From NCBI GenBank assembly GCA_913041495.1, contig CAJWHT010000021.1, positions 1 through 44,529 on the forward strand: a DNA stretch of 44,529 nucleotides, given 5' to 3'. Position 1 is the stretch's first letter; the number at the start of each line of letters is the position of its first letter. Positions 18,800-27,144 of this stretch are shown piece after piece. The DNA comes from an uncultured Desulfobacteraceae bacterium. Its GTDB lineage: Bacteria > Desulfobacterota > Desulfobacteria > Desulfobacterales > Desulfobacteraceae. A program made the position numbers and the translations under genes. Under the pieces are notes generated by a model. That model was not told the origin of the DNA and did no database searches. It saw only the letters and a list, made by a program, of their open reading frames with translations.

Positions 18800-19012
18800 G
18801 CAGAATTTGACAACGGCCTATGCCATCTTTTTAAAGATTTGCTATGGGAAACTGCATGTCGGCTTTATAAACAGGGGGAGGGACACAAATATGAAAAAGG
18901 AGTGATAAAGGCAGCAGAGAAAAAACAGCGGTATAGCGACACCTGAAAAGATAATTCAGCTCTACCGCCGAAAATGACTTAAAGCAAAAAAAGCGTGAAA
19001 AAAAAGAGCGTA

Positions 19013-19324
19013 TCAATCATCTAAAAGATGTTTAACACTTTCATAGGACATCGAGGCATGCGCCTTGCCCAAGGCTGTAGAACGCCCTAAGGCCTGCATC
19101 TTTGTGAAGATGTCAGTTTCATCGGTGAAGTCAAGCTCCAGCGATGCGGCACGGCCCTCGTCTGAGAGGCTTACGGTGGCTGCCCCAGCGGGCATCTTTT
19201 CCAGCGGCGCTCCTGCCGCCCCTTTTGCTTGCGCCGCCTTGTTTTCCGGCAGAAGGTGTGACGGCCCCTGTTGGGACAGGTCAATGTTGGTTTTCTGGTA
19301 ACTTACATCGGGATTGATTTCCAT
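19013..19324 (-). CDS. Small orphan protein under a sigma-54-type promoter
   Basis: The 103 residues start MEINPDVSYQKTNIDLSQQG. They have an Ala/Pro/Gly-rich middle and a more conserved-looking C-terminus (VSLSDEGRAASLELDFTDET ... HASMSYESVKHLLDD). It is probably cytoplasmic and partly disordered. There is no membrane segment, and I do not recognise the family. A good -24/-12 element lies about 65 bases upstream, which ties it to the same regulatory class as the flagellar and TRAP genes. The short helical C-terminus recalls small flagellar or chemotaxis accessory proteins, but that is a guess. Confidence 0.6.
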   Translation of the reverse strand: MEINPDVSYQKTNIDLSQQGPSHLLPENKAAQAKGAAGAPLEKMPAGAATVSLSDEGRAASLELDFTDETDIFTKMQALGRSTALGKAHASMSYESVKHLLDD

Positions 19325-19386
19325 GGCATCCTCATCTTATTTGTACCGTTATCACAGTTTTTTTATTGGGTCCGGCAAAAGAACAA

Positions 19387-19402
19387 AGCAAATTCAATGC
19401 CG
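19387..19402 (-). promoter_or_regulatory. Sigma-54 (-24/-12) promoter of the 103-residue orphan
   Basis: The minus strand reads CGGCATTGAATTTGCT: GG-N10-GC spacing with TTTGCT at -12, missing only the first T and the purine at position 7 of TGGCAYRNNNNTTGCW. It is nearly the same as the flgB promoter. Start site expected near 19375, leader about 50 bases. Confidence 0.7.
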
Positions 19403-19554
19403 AACTTCAACCCGCTGTATACATAAAGAAAATAGATAAACGGACAGAGATTGAAGGGAAAGAATTGCCGGTAAACGCGGTGGATTCTTCCATGGGTAAG
19501 CAAGGTTGTTCCCTTTGCTTTACACCACGTCCCATTATTGCTAATGAAAGTGCC

Positions 19555-21351
19555 ATGAAGACAAATTCCGATATCCCCCCCCAAAAGCTCACCGGTAATA
19601 ATCTGCTGCGTCTGGTGCTTATTCTTGCCACGGCAATTGCCATCATCTTTTTATGGGCAAGATCGAACGGGCTGTCTGAACTTCGCAGCATCGCCGCAGA
19701 ACGGCTGGTCTTATACAAAGGCACCCTGAACTCGGCCCTGGAAAAATACAGGTATCTTCCCTACTTTCTGTCCAGAGACGAAACCGTGGTCCAGATGCTT
19801 TCCGGCCGCTCCGGCAAAGGTGTTGTGAACACACTGCTTGAAACCGCCAACAAAAAGGCGGGCTCGGCCCAGATTTTTATCATGGATAAAAACGGGGAGA
19901 CGGTCTGTGCCAGCAATTGGAACACTTCCACCACCTTTGTGGGGCAAAATTACGGCTTCCGGCCCTACTTTAAAGACGCCATGGCCGGGGGTGAAGGGGG
20001 ATTTTACGCCATCGGGGCAACCACGGGAACTCCCGGATATTTCATGTCCCATCCTGTTTATGACTTCCAAAAAGCAGCAGGTGCCGCCCCCATCGGCGTG
20101 GTGGTGGTGAAAGTGGATCTCTCCGGGCTTGAACGGCACTGGATGGAAGGCGGTGAAATTGTTTTCGTGTCCGATGCCAACGGGGTCATCTTCCTGTCGG
20201 GGAATCCCGGCTGGAAATACAAAAGCCTTCTTCCCCTGTCTGCGGAAATACTGAAAAATATCCGGCAGCGAAAGCAGTACAAGGGAATCAACCTGACACC
20301 CCTGCCACTGGAAAGAGGCTCAGCCGGGCAGGACAATTGGATACGCATCGGCACAGAGAAATTTTTTCTGGGCAGCCTCTTTCTGGAGTCCTTCAACTGG
20401 CAGCTCAATTACCTCATTCCCTGGAACCGCCTGGAAAAACAGGTGAACTTCGCCCTGTACATTTCATCGGCGGCCGGGGTGCTGCTGATCCTGAGCATTC
20501 TTTTCGCCCAGGAACGCCGATTGAAAAAGCTGTCCCAGCAGAAAGCCATGGAGGCGGAAAAAATCGGCCGGATCAACCGGAAACTCAAACGGGAGGTGGA
20601 AGAACGGCGCAGGACAGAGACCCACCTGCGGCAGACTCAGGAGGAATTGGTGCAAAGCGCAAAACTTGCGGCACTGGGGCAGATGGCGGCCGCCATCGTT
20701 CATGAACTGAATCAGCCCATCTCAGCCATCCGCACTTATGCGGCCTCCTGCAGGCTGATGGCCGGCCAGGGAAAGACCGAAGATCTAACTGCCACCCTGA
20801 TGTCCATCTCTGACATCACCAAAAGTATGGAGGGCATTACCCGGCAGCTCAAGGATTTCTCCAGAAAATCCCCCCTGGACATGAGGCCGGTCAATGTGGA
20901 AGCGCCGGTGGCCCGGGCAGTGGATCTCATGCGTTACGCCATTGATGAGGCGGGCTGTAGCCTTTCCATCCGTAAACCGGAAGTACCGCTCTCCGTGATG
21001 GGCGACCGGCTCCGGCTGGAACAGGTATTTGTCAACCTGATCAAAAACAGCCTTGATGCCATGGCCGGGCAGGAAAACAAGATAATATCCGTCCGGTTCC
21101 GGGAGGAAGACGATACGGTCTGCATCCACTTCCGGGATTCAGGGCCGGGCATCGAACCGGATCTGAAGGACAAAATCTTCACCCCCTTTTTTACCACCAA
21201 GGCTAAAGGAGACGGTTTAGGCTTGGGCTTGTCAATTTCGGCAGGGATTGTTAAAGAAATGTCCGGAAGACTTGCACTGGAGGAAGCCCGCGGCCCCGGG
21301 GCGTCATTTTCAATCCGCCTCAGAAAGGAAACCCTCAAGGATACCCCATGA
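19555..21351 (+). CDS. DctB-like sensor histidine kinase
   Basis: The start at 19555 (MKTNSDIPPQK) places a membrane helix at residues ~17-35. Longer in-frame starts back to 19366 look non-coding. A periplasmic Cache/PAS-like sensor spans ~36-285 (FIMDKNGETVCASNWN, GFRPYFKDAM, FMSHPVYD), as in DctB. Then come a second helix (VNFALYISSAAGVLLILSIL), a coiled coil, the phosphoacceptor His383 (VHELNQPISAIRTYA), an N box (NLIKNSLDAM) and the G boxes DSGPGIEPD and GDGLGLGLSIS. It overlaps the next gene by 4 bases. It should sense the ligand taken up by the downstream TRAP system, probably a carboxylate. Confidence 0.9.
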   Translation: MKTNSDIPPQKLTGNNLLRLVLILATAIAIIFLWARSNGLSELRSIAAERLVLYKGTLNSALEKYRYLPYFLSRDETVVQMLSGRSGKGVVNTLLETANKKAGSAQIFIMDKNGETVCASNWNTSTTFVGQNYGFRPYFKDAMAGGEGGFYAIGATTGTPGYFMSHPVYDFQKAAGAAPIGVVVVKVDLSGLERHWMEGGEIVFVSDANGVIFLSGNPGWKYKSLLPLSAEILKNIRQRKQYKGINLTPLPLERGSAGQDNWIRIGTEKFFLGSLFLESFNWQLNYLIPWNRLEKQVNFALYISSAAGVLLILSILFAQERRLKKLSQQKAMEAEKIGRINRKLKREVEERRRTETHLRQTQEELVQSAKLAALGQMAAAIVHELNQPISAIRTYAASCRLMAGQGKTEDLTATLMSISDITKSMEGITRQLKDFSRKSPLDMRPVNVEAPVARAVDLMRYAIDEAGCSLSIRKPEVPLSVMGDRLRLEQVFVNLIKNSLDAMAGQENKIISVRFREEDDTVCIHFRDSGPGIEPDLKDKIFTPFFTTKAKGDGLGLGLSISAGIVKEMSGRLALEEARGPGASFSIRLRKETLKDTP

Positions 21352-22706
21352 CAACACCGGATATCTACATTGTTGATGATGACAAGGCCATGCGGCAGTC
21401 CACCCGCCAGTGGCTGGAACTTGCCGGATATAGGGCGAAGGATTTCGACCGGGCCGGCAAGGTGCTGGATAGTATTGACCGGAACATGAACGGTATCATT
21501 ATCTCCGATGTGAAAATGCCAGGGATGGACGGGCTTGAGTTTCAAAAAGCCCTGGCGGATATCGATCCGGATATCCCGGTGATCCTCATCACGGCCCACG
21601 GTGATATTTCCATGGCCGTGGAGGCCATCCGCAACGGAGCCTACGATTTCCTGGAAAAACCCTTTGAACCGGAACGGATCCTGGACTCCGTACAACGGGC
21701 CGTGGAAAAACGGCGGCTGGTCATGGAAAACCGGGAACTGCGCAGCCAGCTCACTGCGGCCCAGGGCCTGGACGCCCGTCTGGTGGGCGGTAACAATAGA
21801 ATGCGGGCCCTGAAACAGCAGATCATGGGGCTGGCCCCCACCGAGGCCACCATCATGATCATCGGTGATACCGGTACCGGCAAAGAAGTGGTGGCCCGCT
21901 GCCTTCATGACTGGAGCCGGCGCAAGGATGCCCCGTTTCTGGCCGTCAACTGTGCCGCCATCCCCGCCACTATGGCGGAAAGTGAATTATTCGGTTATGA
22001 GGCAGGCGCATTCACCGGCGCCCGGCAAAGCCACCGGGGCAAGCTGGAGGCCGCAGCCGGCGGCACCCTCTTTCTGGATGAACTCTCCTCCATGCCCCTG
22101 GAGATCCAAGGCAAACTGCTCAGGGCCCTGGAAAGCCGGCGGGTAACCCGCCTGGGGTCCAACACCCCCAAGCCTCTGGACTTCCGCCTGATCACGGCCA
22201 TGAACATCACACCGGACGAGGCCATTGAATCGGACAAGCTGAGAAAAGACCTCTATTACCGGCTAAACACCATGGAACTGACCATTCCGGCCCTAAGGGA
22301 CCGCAAAGAGGACATCAGCCCGCTTTTCTCCCTCTTCCTTGAACGGGCGGCAGAGATGTACGACTGCCGGCCGGATATGCCGGGGCCTGCCGGTTTTTCC
22401 GCCCTCATGGCCCATGACTGGCCGGGCAACGTCCGGGAACTCAAAAGCGTGGCAGAACGGTATGTGCTCTCGAACCTTGCCAGAGAAGAACGGCTCTCCA
22501 AACTCTTGGCTCCGGACACATCAGCCGAAGATCTGAAAGGGGCGTCCCTGCCGGAACAGGTCCGCCACTTTGAACGCCACCTGATCAAGGATGCCTTGAA
22601 ACGCCACAGCGGACAGATCAGCAAAGTCATGGCGGAACTGGGGATCCCCAGACGGACCCTGAACGAAAAGATGGCCAGGTACAGCCTGTCCAAAGACAAA
22701 CTTTAG
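21348..22706 (+). CDS. DctD-like sigma-54-dependent response regulator
   Basis: The 452 residues carry a receiver with Asp10-Asp12, phosphoacceptor Asp54, Thr82 and Lys104. The AAA+ domain follows with Walker A GDTGTGKE (173-180), GAFTGA and FLDELSSM. The C-terminal helix-turn-helix is SGQISKVMAELGIPRRTLNE, in the LG-PR-TL style of DctD. Its ATG overlaps the kinase stop, so the pair is translated together. A near-perfect sigma-54 promoter with palindromes upstream follows this gene and drives the TRAP genes, so the target is visible in the window. Confidence 0.92.
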   Translation: MTTPDIYIVDDDKAMRQSTRQWLELAGYRAKDFDRAGKVLDSIDRNMNGIIISDVKMPGMDGLEFQKALADIDPDIPVILITAHGDISMAVEAIRNGAYDFLEKPFEPERILDSVQRAVEKRRLVMENRELRSQLTAAQGLDARLVGGNNRMRALKQQIMGLAPTEATIMIIGDTGTGKEVVARCLHDWSRRKDAPFLAVNCAAIPATMAESELFGYEAGAFTGARQSHRGKLEAAAGGTLFLDELSSMPLEIQGKLLRALESRRVTRLGSNTPKPLDFRLITAMNITPDEAIESDKLRKDLYYRLNTMELTIPALRDRKEDISPLFSLFLERAAEMYDCRPDMPGPAGFSALMAHDWPGNVRELKSVAERYVLSNLAREERLSKLLAPDTSAEDLKGASLPEQVRHFERHLIKDALKRHSGQISKVMAELGIPRRTLNEKMARYSLSKDKL

Positions 22707-22769
22707 TCCCCAAAACCTAAACCGGCCAAAGCCATCGGCAAAAATCCGCCCACGGCCCGACCGGATTTC

Positions 22770-22812
22770 GGCAGATATCTGCCCAGCGCAAATCGTTGCA
22801 AGCCAAAACGAT
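22770..22812 (+). promoter_or_regulatory. Two palindromes: candidate upstream activator sites
   Basis: GGCAGATATCTGCC (22770-22783) is a perfect 14-bp palindrome. A second inverted repeat (22792-22812) has arms ATCGTT and AACGAT around a 9-base spacer. Both lie 35-75 bases upstream of the -24 box, where enhancer sites for a DctD-like activator are expected. Whether either binds the regulator is inference. Confidence 0.5.
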
Positions 22813-22845
22813 AGAATTTACAGTATATTACCTATCACATCCACC

Positions 22846-22861
22846 TGGCACAGCCTTTGCT
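22846..22861 (+). promoter_or_regulatory. Sigma-54 (-24/-12) promoter of the TAXI-TRAP genes
   Basis: TGGCACAGCCTTTGCT matches TGGCAC-N5-TTGC exactly with GG-N10-GC spacing. The start site should be near 22872, giving a leader of about 65 bases to the binding-protein ATG. The SD AGAGGTG precedes the gene. Confidence 0.93.
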
Positions 22862-22938
22862 CTAACCCAGGTTCAAATGAATGACACCGGATATCCCGGA
22901 ACCAAGATGAGAACCCTTTAACATGTAGAGGTGACACA

Positions 22939-23976
22939 ATGAAACAGTCCAAAAGTAAGATGTGCAAAAGATTTCTGGCAGCAACTTGTCTTCTGGTAGC
23001 AACCCTTTGTTTTGCCATGCCCGCCACAGCAGCCAAGGCAGACCGCAGCTACCTGCTGACAACGGCCAGTACCGGCGGCACATTTTATCCGGTGGGGGTG
23101 GCCCTTTCCACCCTGATCAAAGTCAAGCTGCAGCCCAAGCATAAAATCGGCATGTCCGCCATCAATTCCGCAGGCTCGGGGGAAAATGTCAAGCTGCTCC
23201 GGGAAAACGAGGCACAGTTCGGAATCCTCCAGGGACTATACGGTTACTGGGCCTGGAAAGGCATCGGCGCGGTGAAATCCGACGGCCCCCAGAAAAATTT
23301 GAGATCCATCACCATGCTCTGGCAGAATGTGGAGCAGTTCACCATGCTGGCCAAATATGCCAAAACCGGCACCATAGAGGATCTGGCTGGCCTGAAAGGC
23401 GAACACCTGGCCCTGGGTAAAAAGAACTCCGGCACCCTGGGGTCCAACACCTTCCTGTTGAATAACCTGGGACTGAATCCTGCAGAAGACTTCAAACTGG
23501 TCCACGTGGGATACGGCCCCAGTGCCGACGCCCTCCAGAACGGCCAGGTGGTTGCCATGAGCACTCCGGCCGGTGTCCCCACAGGGGCAGTGACCCGCGC
23601 AGTGGCCACCATGGGAAATAAACTCACCTTTCTTAACTTTACCGACGAACAGATGGTGAAGGCGGACGGCGGCCTTGATCTGTGGACCCGCTTTGTGATC
23701 CCGGCAGGCACCTATCCCAAGCAGACCGCGGATATCAAAACCATTGCCCAGCCCAACTTCCTTGCGGTTCGGGCCGATGTGGACGAAGAGGCCGTATACC
23801 TGATCACCAAAACCATCTACGAAAACCTGCCCTTCCTCACCGCCATCCACAAGGCCACCAAGGCCATGTCCCTGGATAAATCCATCAAGGGCCTGCCCAT
23901 GCCCCTGCATCCGGGTGCCCTGCGCTACTACAAGGAAGCCGGTCTGACAATTCCGGAACGTCTGGTGACAAAATAA
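22939..23976 (+). CDS. TAXI-family TRAP transporter solute-binding protein
   Basis: The 345 residues begin with a signal peptide (KRFLAATCLLVATLCFAMPA, cleavage probably after ATAA). A TAXI-type periplasmic binding fold follows: LTTASTGGTFYPVGVALSTL, then INSAGSGENVKLLRENEAQF, then LALGKKNSGTLGSN. TAXI proteins bind carboxylates or amino acids such as glutamate and feed a fused TRAP permease without a separate small subunit, exactly the arrangement here. Expression should depend on the DctB/DctD-like pair. Confidence 0.94.
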   Translation: MKQSKSKMCKRFLAATCLLVATLCFAMPATAAKADRSYLLTTASTGGTFYPVGVALSTLIKVKLQPKHKIGMSAINSAGSGENVKLLRENEAQFGILQGLYGYWAWKGIGAVKSDGPQKNLRSITMLWQNVEQFTMLAKYAKTGTIEDLAGLKGEHLALGKKNSGTLGSNTFLLNNLGLNPAEDFKLVHVGYGPSADALQNGQVVAMSTPAGVPTGAVTRAVATMGNKLTFLNFTDEQMVKADGGLDLWTRFVIPAGTYPKQTADIKTIAQPNFLAVRADVDEEAVYLITKTIYENLPFLTAIHKATKAMSLDKSIKGLPMPLHPGALRYYKEAGLTIPERLVTK

Positions 23977-23999
23977 CCTGAGACGGCCCTGAATCAAAT

Positions 24000-24023
24000 G
24001 GCTGCCGCCTTCAGGCGGCAGCC
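24000..24023 (+). repeat. Strong intercistronic hairpin between binding protein and permease
   Basis: GGCTGCCGCC (24000-24009) and GGCGGCAGCC (24014-24023) form a perfect 10-bp GC-rich stem with a TTCA loop. It starts 23 bases after the binding-protein stop. There is a GAAAAACCCC tail but no T-tract. A stem here would stabilise the upstream mRNA and lower permease expression. Confidence 0.75.
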
Positions 24024-24047
24024 GGAAAAACCCCAATGTCGAAACGC

Positions 24048-24086
24048 AGCAGCAAAGCGGCGTAGAAGCACAGCAGCGAAGCAGCG
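24048..24086 (+). repeat. Imperfect 15-bp direct repeats in the TRAP spacer
   Basis: AGCAGCAAAGCGGCG (24048-24062) and AGCAGCGAAGCAGCG (24072-24086) differ at two positions and sit in an AGC-rich, low-complexity stretch before the permease SD. With the adjacent hairpin it looks like an intergenic repeat unit rather than coding DNA. Confidence 0.5.
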
Positions 24087-24111
24087 CAGCGTGAGTGAAG
24101 GAGGCCAGGCC

Positions 24112-26190
24112 ATGGAAGAGACGGATCTGAGGGAAAAAACATTGCTGGTACTTGGGGCGGGAATCGCCCTGGTGCACATCTATTTCAACACCATCGGCAT
24201 ACTGCCGGGACTGTGGCGGAACGCCATCCACTTTGCCGGTTTTGCCCTCATGTGCCCGCTGGTTTATCCCTTGTCCATACGGGGCAATTCTTCCAAAGCA
24301 ACTTTAGGCCTGGATATTGTTTTGGGTATCCTGGCAGCCTTTTGCGCCGTCTACATGGTTGCCATGGAAGATGCCATTTACGACCGGGGGGTCCGGATGG
24401 TCCTTCCCGAGTGGGTGGCCGGCGTCATCCTGATCCTGGCCGCCATCGAACTCACCCGGCGGACCACCGGTATGATCATTCCCGTACTCATCATCCTGGG
24501 CCTGACCTACGTGGGATGGTGGGGCGGACTGCTGGACGGCATTTTTTCCTTTAAAAGCATGAATCCGGAAACCATCCTTTTCCGCAGTGTTTACGGGGAC
24601 GACGGGATCTTCGGCAACATCGCCAGCATCTCCTCCACCTTTGTTTTTATGTTCATCCTCTTCGGCGCCTTTCTCTTGAAATCCGGTGCCGGAGACTTTG
24701 TCATTGACCTGGCCAGGTCCGTGGCCGGCAAACTTCCCGGCGGTCCGGGGCTCGTGGCGGTATTTGCGTCGGGCCTCACCGGGACCATCTCCGGATCAGC
24801 CATTGCCAACACCGCCTCCACCGGGGTCATCACCATTCCCCTGATGAAAAAGGCGGGATTCCCGGCCAAATTTGCCGCAGGTGTGGAAGCGGCCGCCTCC
24901 ACCGGCGGCCAGATCATGCCGCCCATCATGGGTGCCGGGGCTTTTGTCATGGCCAGTTACACCCAGATTCCTTACACCACAATCATTGCCGTATCCGTAC
25001 TGCCGGCTATCCTCTACTTTGCCACAGTGGCCTTTTTCGTGATTATTGAGGCCAAACGCAACGGGATTCAGACAACGGACACCGAGGATACCCCCAGAGC
25101 CCTTGCGGTTTTAAAACAGGGCGGCCTGCCCTTCCTGATCCCCATTGCCCTGCTCATCGGCATGCTGATCTCAGGCTTCACCCCCTCCTATGCCGCAGCG
25201 GTTTCCATCCTGGCCGTGGTGGTATTTTCCTGGTTCACCCCCAATAAAATCGGCCCCAAGGGTATCTTCGAAGCCTTGGGACTGGGGGCAAGGAACATGG
25301 TCATGACCGCCATCCTGCTCTGCTCAGTGGGACTGGTGGTGAACGTCATTGCCACCACAGGGGTGGGCAACACATTTTCCCTGATGATCAACAACTGGGC
25401 CGGCGACAGCCTGATGATCGCCTTTGTCCTCATCGCCCTGGCCTCACTGATTCTGGGCATGGGGCTGCCGGTTACCGCCTCCTACATCGTACTTGGCACC
25501 TTGTCGGCCCCGGCCCTGTACAACCTCATCGTTGACGGCCAGATCATCCAGATCATGATGGACGGCAGCTTTCCCGAACAGGCCAAGGCCCTGTTCATGA
25601 TCGTCAAGCCCGAGGCCATGGAGATGCTCTCCGCCCCCATGGCGGAATCCGCGGCCAGGGACCTTATGGCCCTGATGCCCCTGGAACTTAAATCCAGCAT
25701 CCGGGAAAGCGTGCTTCCCGGCCCTGTCCAGACCTATGCTCTCCTGTCCGCCCACATGATCATCTTCTGGCTCAGCCAGGACAGCAACGTCACCCCGCCG
25801 GTCTGCCTGTGCGGATTCACCGCCGCAGCCATTGCCAAAACACCACCCATGGCCACCGGCCTGGCCTCATGGAAAATCGCCAAAGGCCTTTATATCGTTC
25901 CCCTGCTCTTTGCTTACACCGCTATTCTAAGCGGCAGCCTGGCGGTGAAGCTGGAAATCTTCGCCTTTGCCCTGGTGGGTCTTTTTGCCATTGCCTGCGG
26001 CCTCCAGGGACATATGAAATCACACCTGTCACCGGCTGTCCGGGGGCTTTTAACCGCAGCCGGTACAGCCATGCTCTGGCCGGGTATGATCTGGGTTCAC
26101 CTGGGAGGGGTTGCTGTCTTTGCCGCGGTGTGGGTAATGCACGGCAACACCGCGGCCGGCAATTTAAAACCCGGGACAAGTTCCGGGTAA
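24112..26190 (+). CDS. TRAP transporter fused permease (TAXI type, small + large subunits)
   Basis: I place the start at the ATG 24112 because AAGGAGG lies 7 bases upstream and the preceding in-frame residues are repeat-derived and basic. This gives 692 residues. The N-terminal ~170 residues hold the four-helix DctQ-like part. The rest is the DctM-like large subunit with many membrane helices and characteristic loops (VFASGLTGTISGSAIANTA, AASTGGQIMPPIMGAGAFVM, LILGMGLPVTASYIVLGTLS). It imports the TAXI ligand with an ion gradient. It ends 4 bases short of the convergent TauE/SafE stop. Confidence 0.94.
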   Translation: MEETDLREKTLLVLGAGIALVHIYFNTIGILPGLWRNAIHFAGFALMCPLVYPLSIRGNSSKATLGLDIVLGILAAFCAVYMVAMEDAIYDRGVRMVLPEWVAGVILILAAIELTRRTTGMIIPVLIILGLTYVGWWGGLLDGIFSFKSMNPETILFRSVYGDDGIFGNIASISSTFVFMFILFGAFLLKSGAGDFVIDLARSVAGKLPGGPGLVAVFASGLTGTISGSAIANTASTGVITIPLMKKAGFPAKFAAGVEAAASTGGQIMPPIMGAGAFVMASYTQIPYTTIIAVSVLPAILYFATVAFFVIIEAKRNGIQTTDTEDTPRALAVLKQGGLPFLIPIALLIGMLISGFTPSYAAAVSILAVVVFSWFTPNKIGPKGIFEALGLGARNMVMTAILLCSVGLVVNVIATTGVGNTFSLMINNWAGDSLMIAFVLIALASLILGMGLPVTASYIVLGTLSAPALYNLIVDGQIIQIMMDGSFPEQAKALFMIVKPEAMEMLSAPMAESAARDLMALMPLELKSSIRESVLPGPVQTYALLSAHMIIFWLSQDSNVTPPVCLCGFTAAAIAKTPPMATGLASWKIAKGLYIVPLLFAYTAILSGSLAVKLEIFAFALVGLFAIACGLQGHMKSHLSPAVRGLLTAAGTAMLWPGMIWVHLGGVAVFAAVWVMHGNTAAGNLKPGTSSG

Positions 26191-26209
26191 TACATCATAT
26201 CACCGGAAC
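26180..26209. terminator. Inverted repeat at convergent gene ends
   Basis: GTTCCGG (26180-26186) and CCGGAAC (26203-26209) form a 7-bp stem with a 16-base loop spanning the facing stop codons of the TRAP permease and TauE/SafE genes. There is no T-tract on either side, so it is a weak candidate for a shared terminator. Confidence 0.35.
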
Positions 26210-26944
26210 GGCCAGCCCCTTGAGAATGAGCCGGAGGGAAACCACCACGAGCAACAGCCCCAGGATGCGGCGGAACATCCCCTCTGAAATGAGATTAAAG
26301 GTGCGGTTTCCCAGCCAGATACCGCCCCCCATGGCCGGCAGCATCAGCAGCCCCCAGACCAGCACCTGTTGGTTGAAGAGTCCGGCTGCTATAAAGGTGG
26401 CGGTCTGTGCCACGGCCGCCGGTATAAAGATCAGCACAAGCAGGCGCCGCAGACGCCGTTTGTCCAGTGCCCGGGAGAAATGGAGCACCAGGGGCGGCGC
26501 ATTGATACCGATGAATCCCCCGCAGAACCCGGCGAAACAACCAACGCAAAGATCCGGTAAAGCGGCTGCCCCCGGTGCCTCGCAGGTCTCCCGGGGGGCA
26601 GGCACCCGGATGAGGAACCAAAGGGCCGTCAACAGAAATGCACCGCCCAGTATCAACTGGAACAGACGGCCCGGCACCGCACTCAGTGCGATCGCACCGG
26701 CCACAGAGCCTGCCACCATCAAAACCGAAATGGGCACCCAATACCGCCGGGACAGGGGCAAAGGATCCACCCGGACCATGCTCAGTCCCCCGAAAATATT
26801 GATAAATGAGGCCAGCACCACCGTAAGCCTGGGCTCAATGAACACGGATCCCAGGGCAACGATGACGGTTGTCGTACCGGTTCCGGTCACCCCTTTAAGA
26901 AAAAAAGCGGCCAGCGCCACCAGGGGGATTAAAAAATATTCCAC
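26195..26944 (-). CDS. TauE/SafE-family membrane exporter
   Basis: The 249 residues form about eight membrane helices in the two-repeat TauE/SafE pattern. Repeat starts are visible as FFLKGVTGTGTTTVIVALGS and CFAGFCGGFIGINAPPLVLH. The family exports small organic sulfonates or sulfite and related anions. The gene converges on the TRAP permease. A sulfur-anion exporter beside a TAXI importer would fit sulfonate metabolism, but nothing else here supports that. Confidence 0.88.
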   Translation of the reverse strand: MEYFLIPLVALAAFFLKGVTGTGTTTVIVALGSVFIEPRLTVVLASFINIFGGLSMVRVDPLPLSRRYWVPISVLMVAGSVAGAIALSAVPGRLFQLILGGAFLLTALWFLIRVPAPRETCEAPGAAALPDLCVGCFAGFCGGFIGINAPPLVLHFSRALDKRRLRRLLVLIFIPAAVAQTATFIAAGLFNQQVLVWGLLMLPAMGGGIWLGNRTFNLISEGMFRRILGLLLVVVSLRLILKGLAVPVI

Positions 26945-27144
26945 AAGTCATCTTCCGATTGGTTAATACCTGTATCACCACCGGGCAGAACCATAGCCGA
27001 CCACGGCACCTGACGCAAGCAAAAGCCAAAAATTCGCCGGTGCGCAAAAAACATCCCCTTGCCAATCCGGGGCTAAGTTTGAGATAACAAAAGGGAAATC
27101 CTTAGCCGGCCGCGAATCCGACCAACTTCCGGAGGGCAGTTGAA

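Noticed and set aside
18831-19016. Small Phe/Leu/Ser-rich frame in the gap right of the MocR gene
   Set aside because: Low complexity, no SD, and the 267-base gap otherwise holds only the MocR promoter and repeats.
19366-19386. Plus-strand GG...GC element resembling a sigma-54 promoter before the DctB-like kinase
   Set aside because: The GG-GC spacing is 12, not 10, which sigma-54 does not tolerate.
23236-24231. Minus-strand frame of 331 codons across the TAXI binding-protein gene
   Set aside because: Antisense to a clear TAXI binding protein; its start falls in the repeat-rich spacer.
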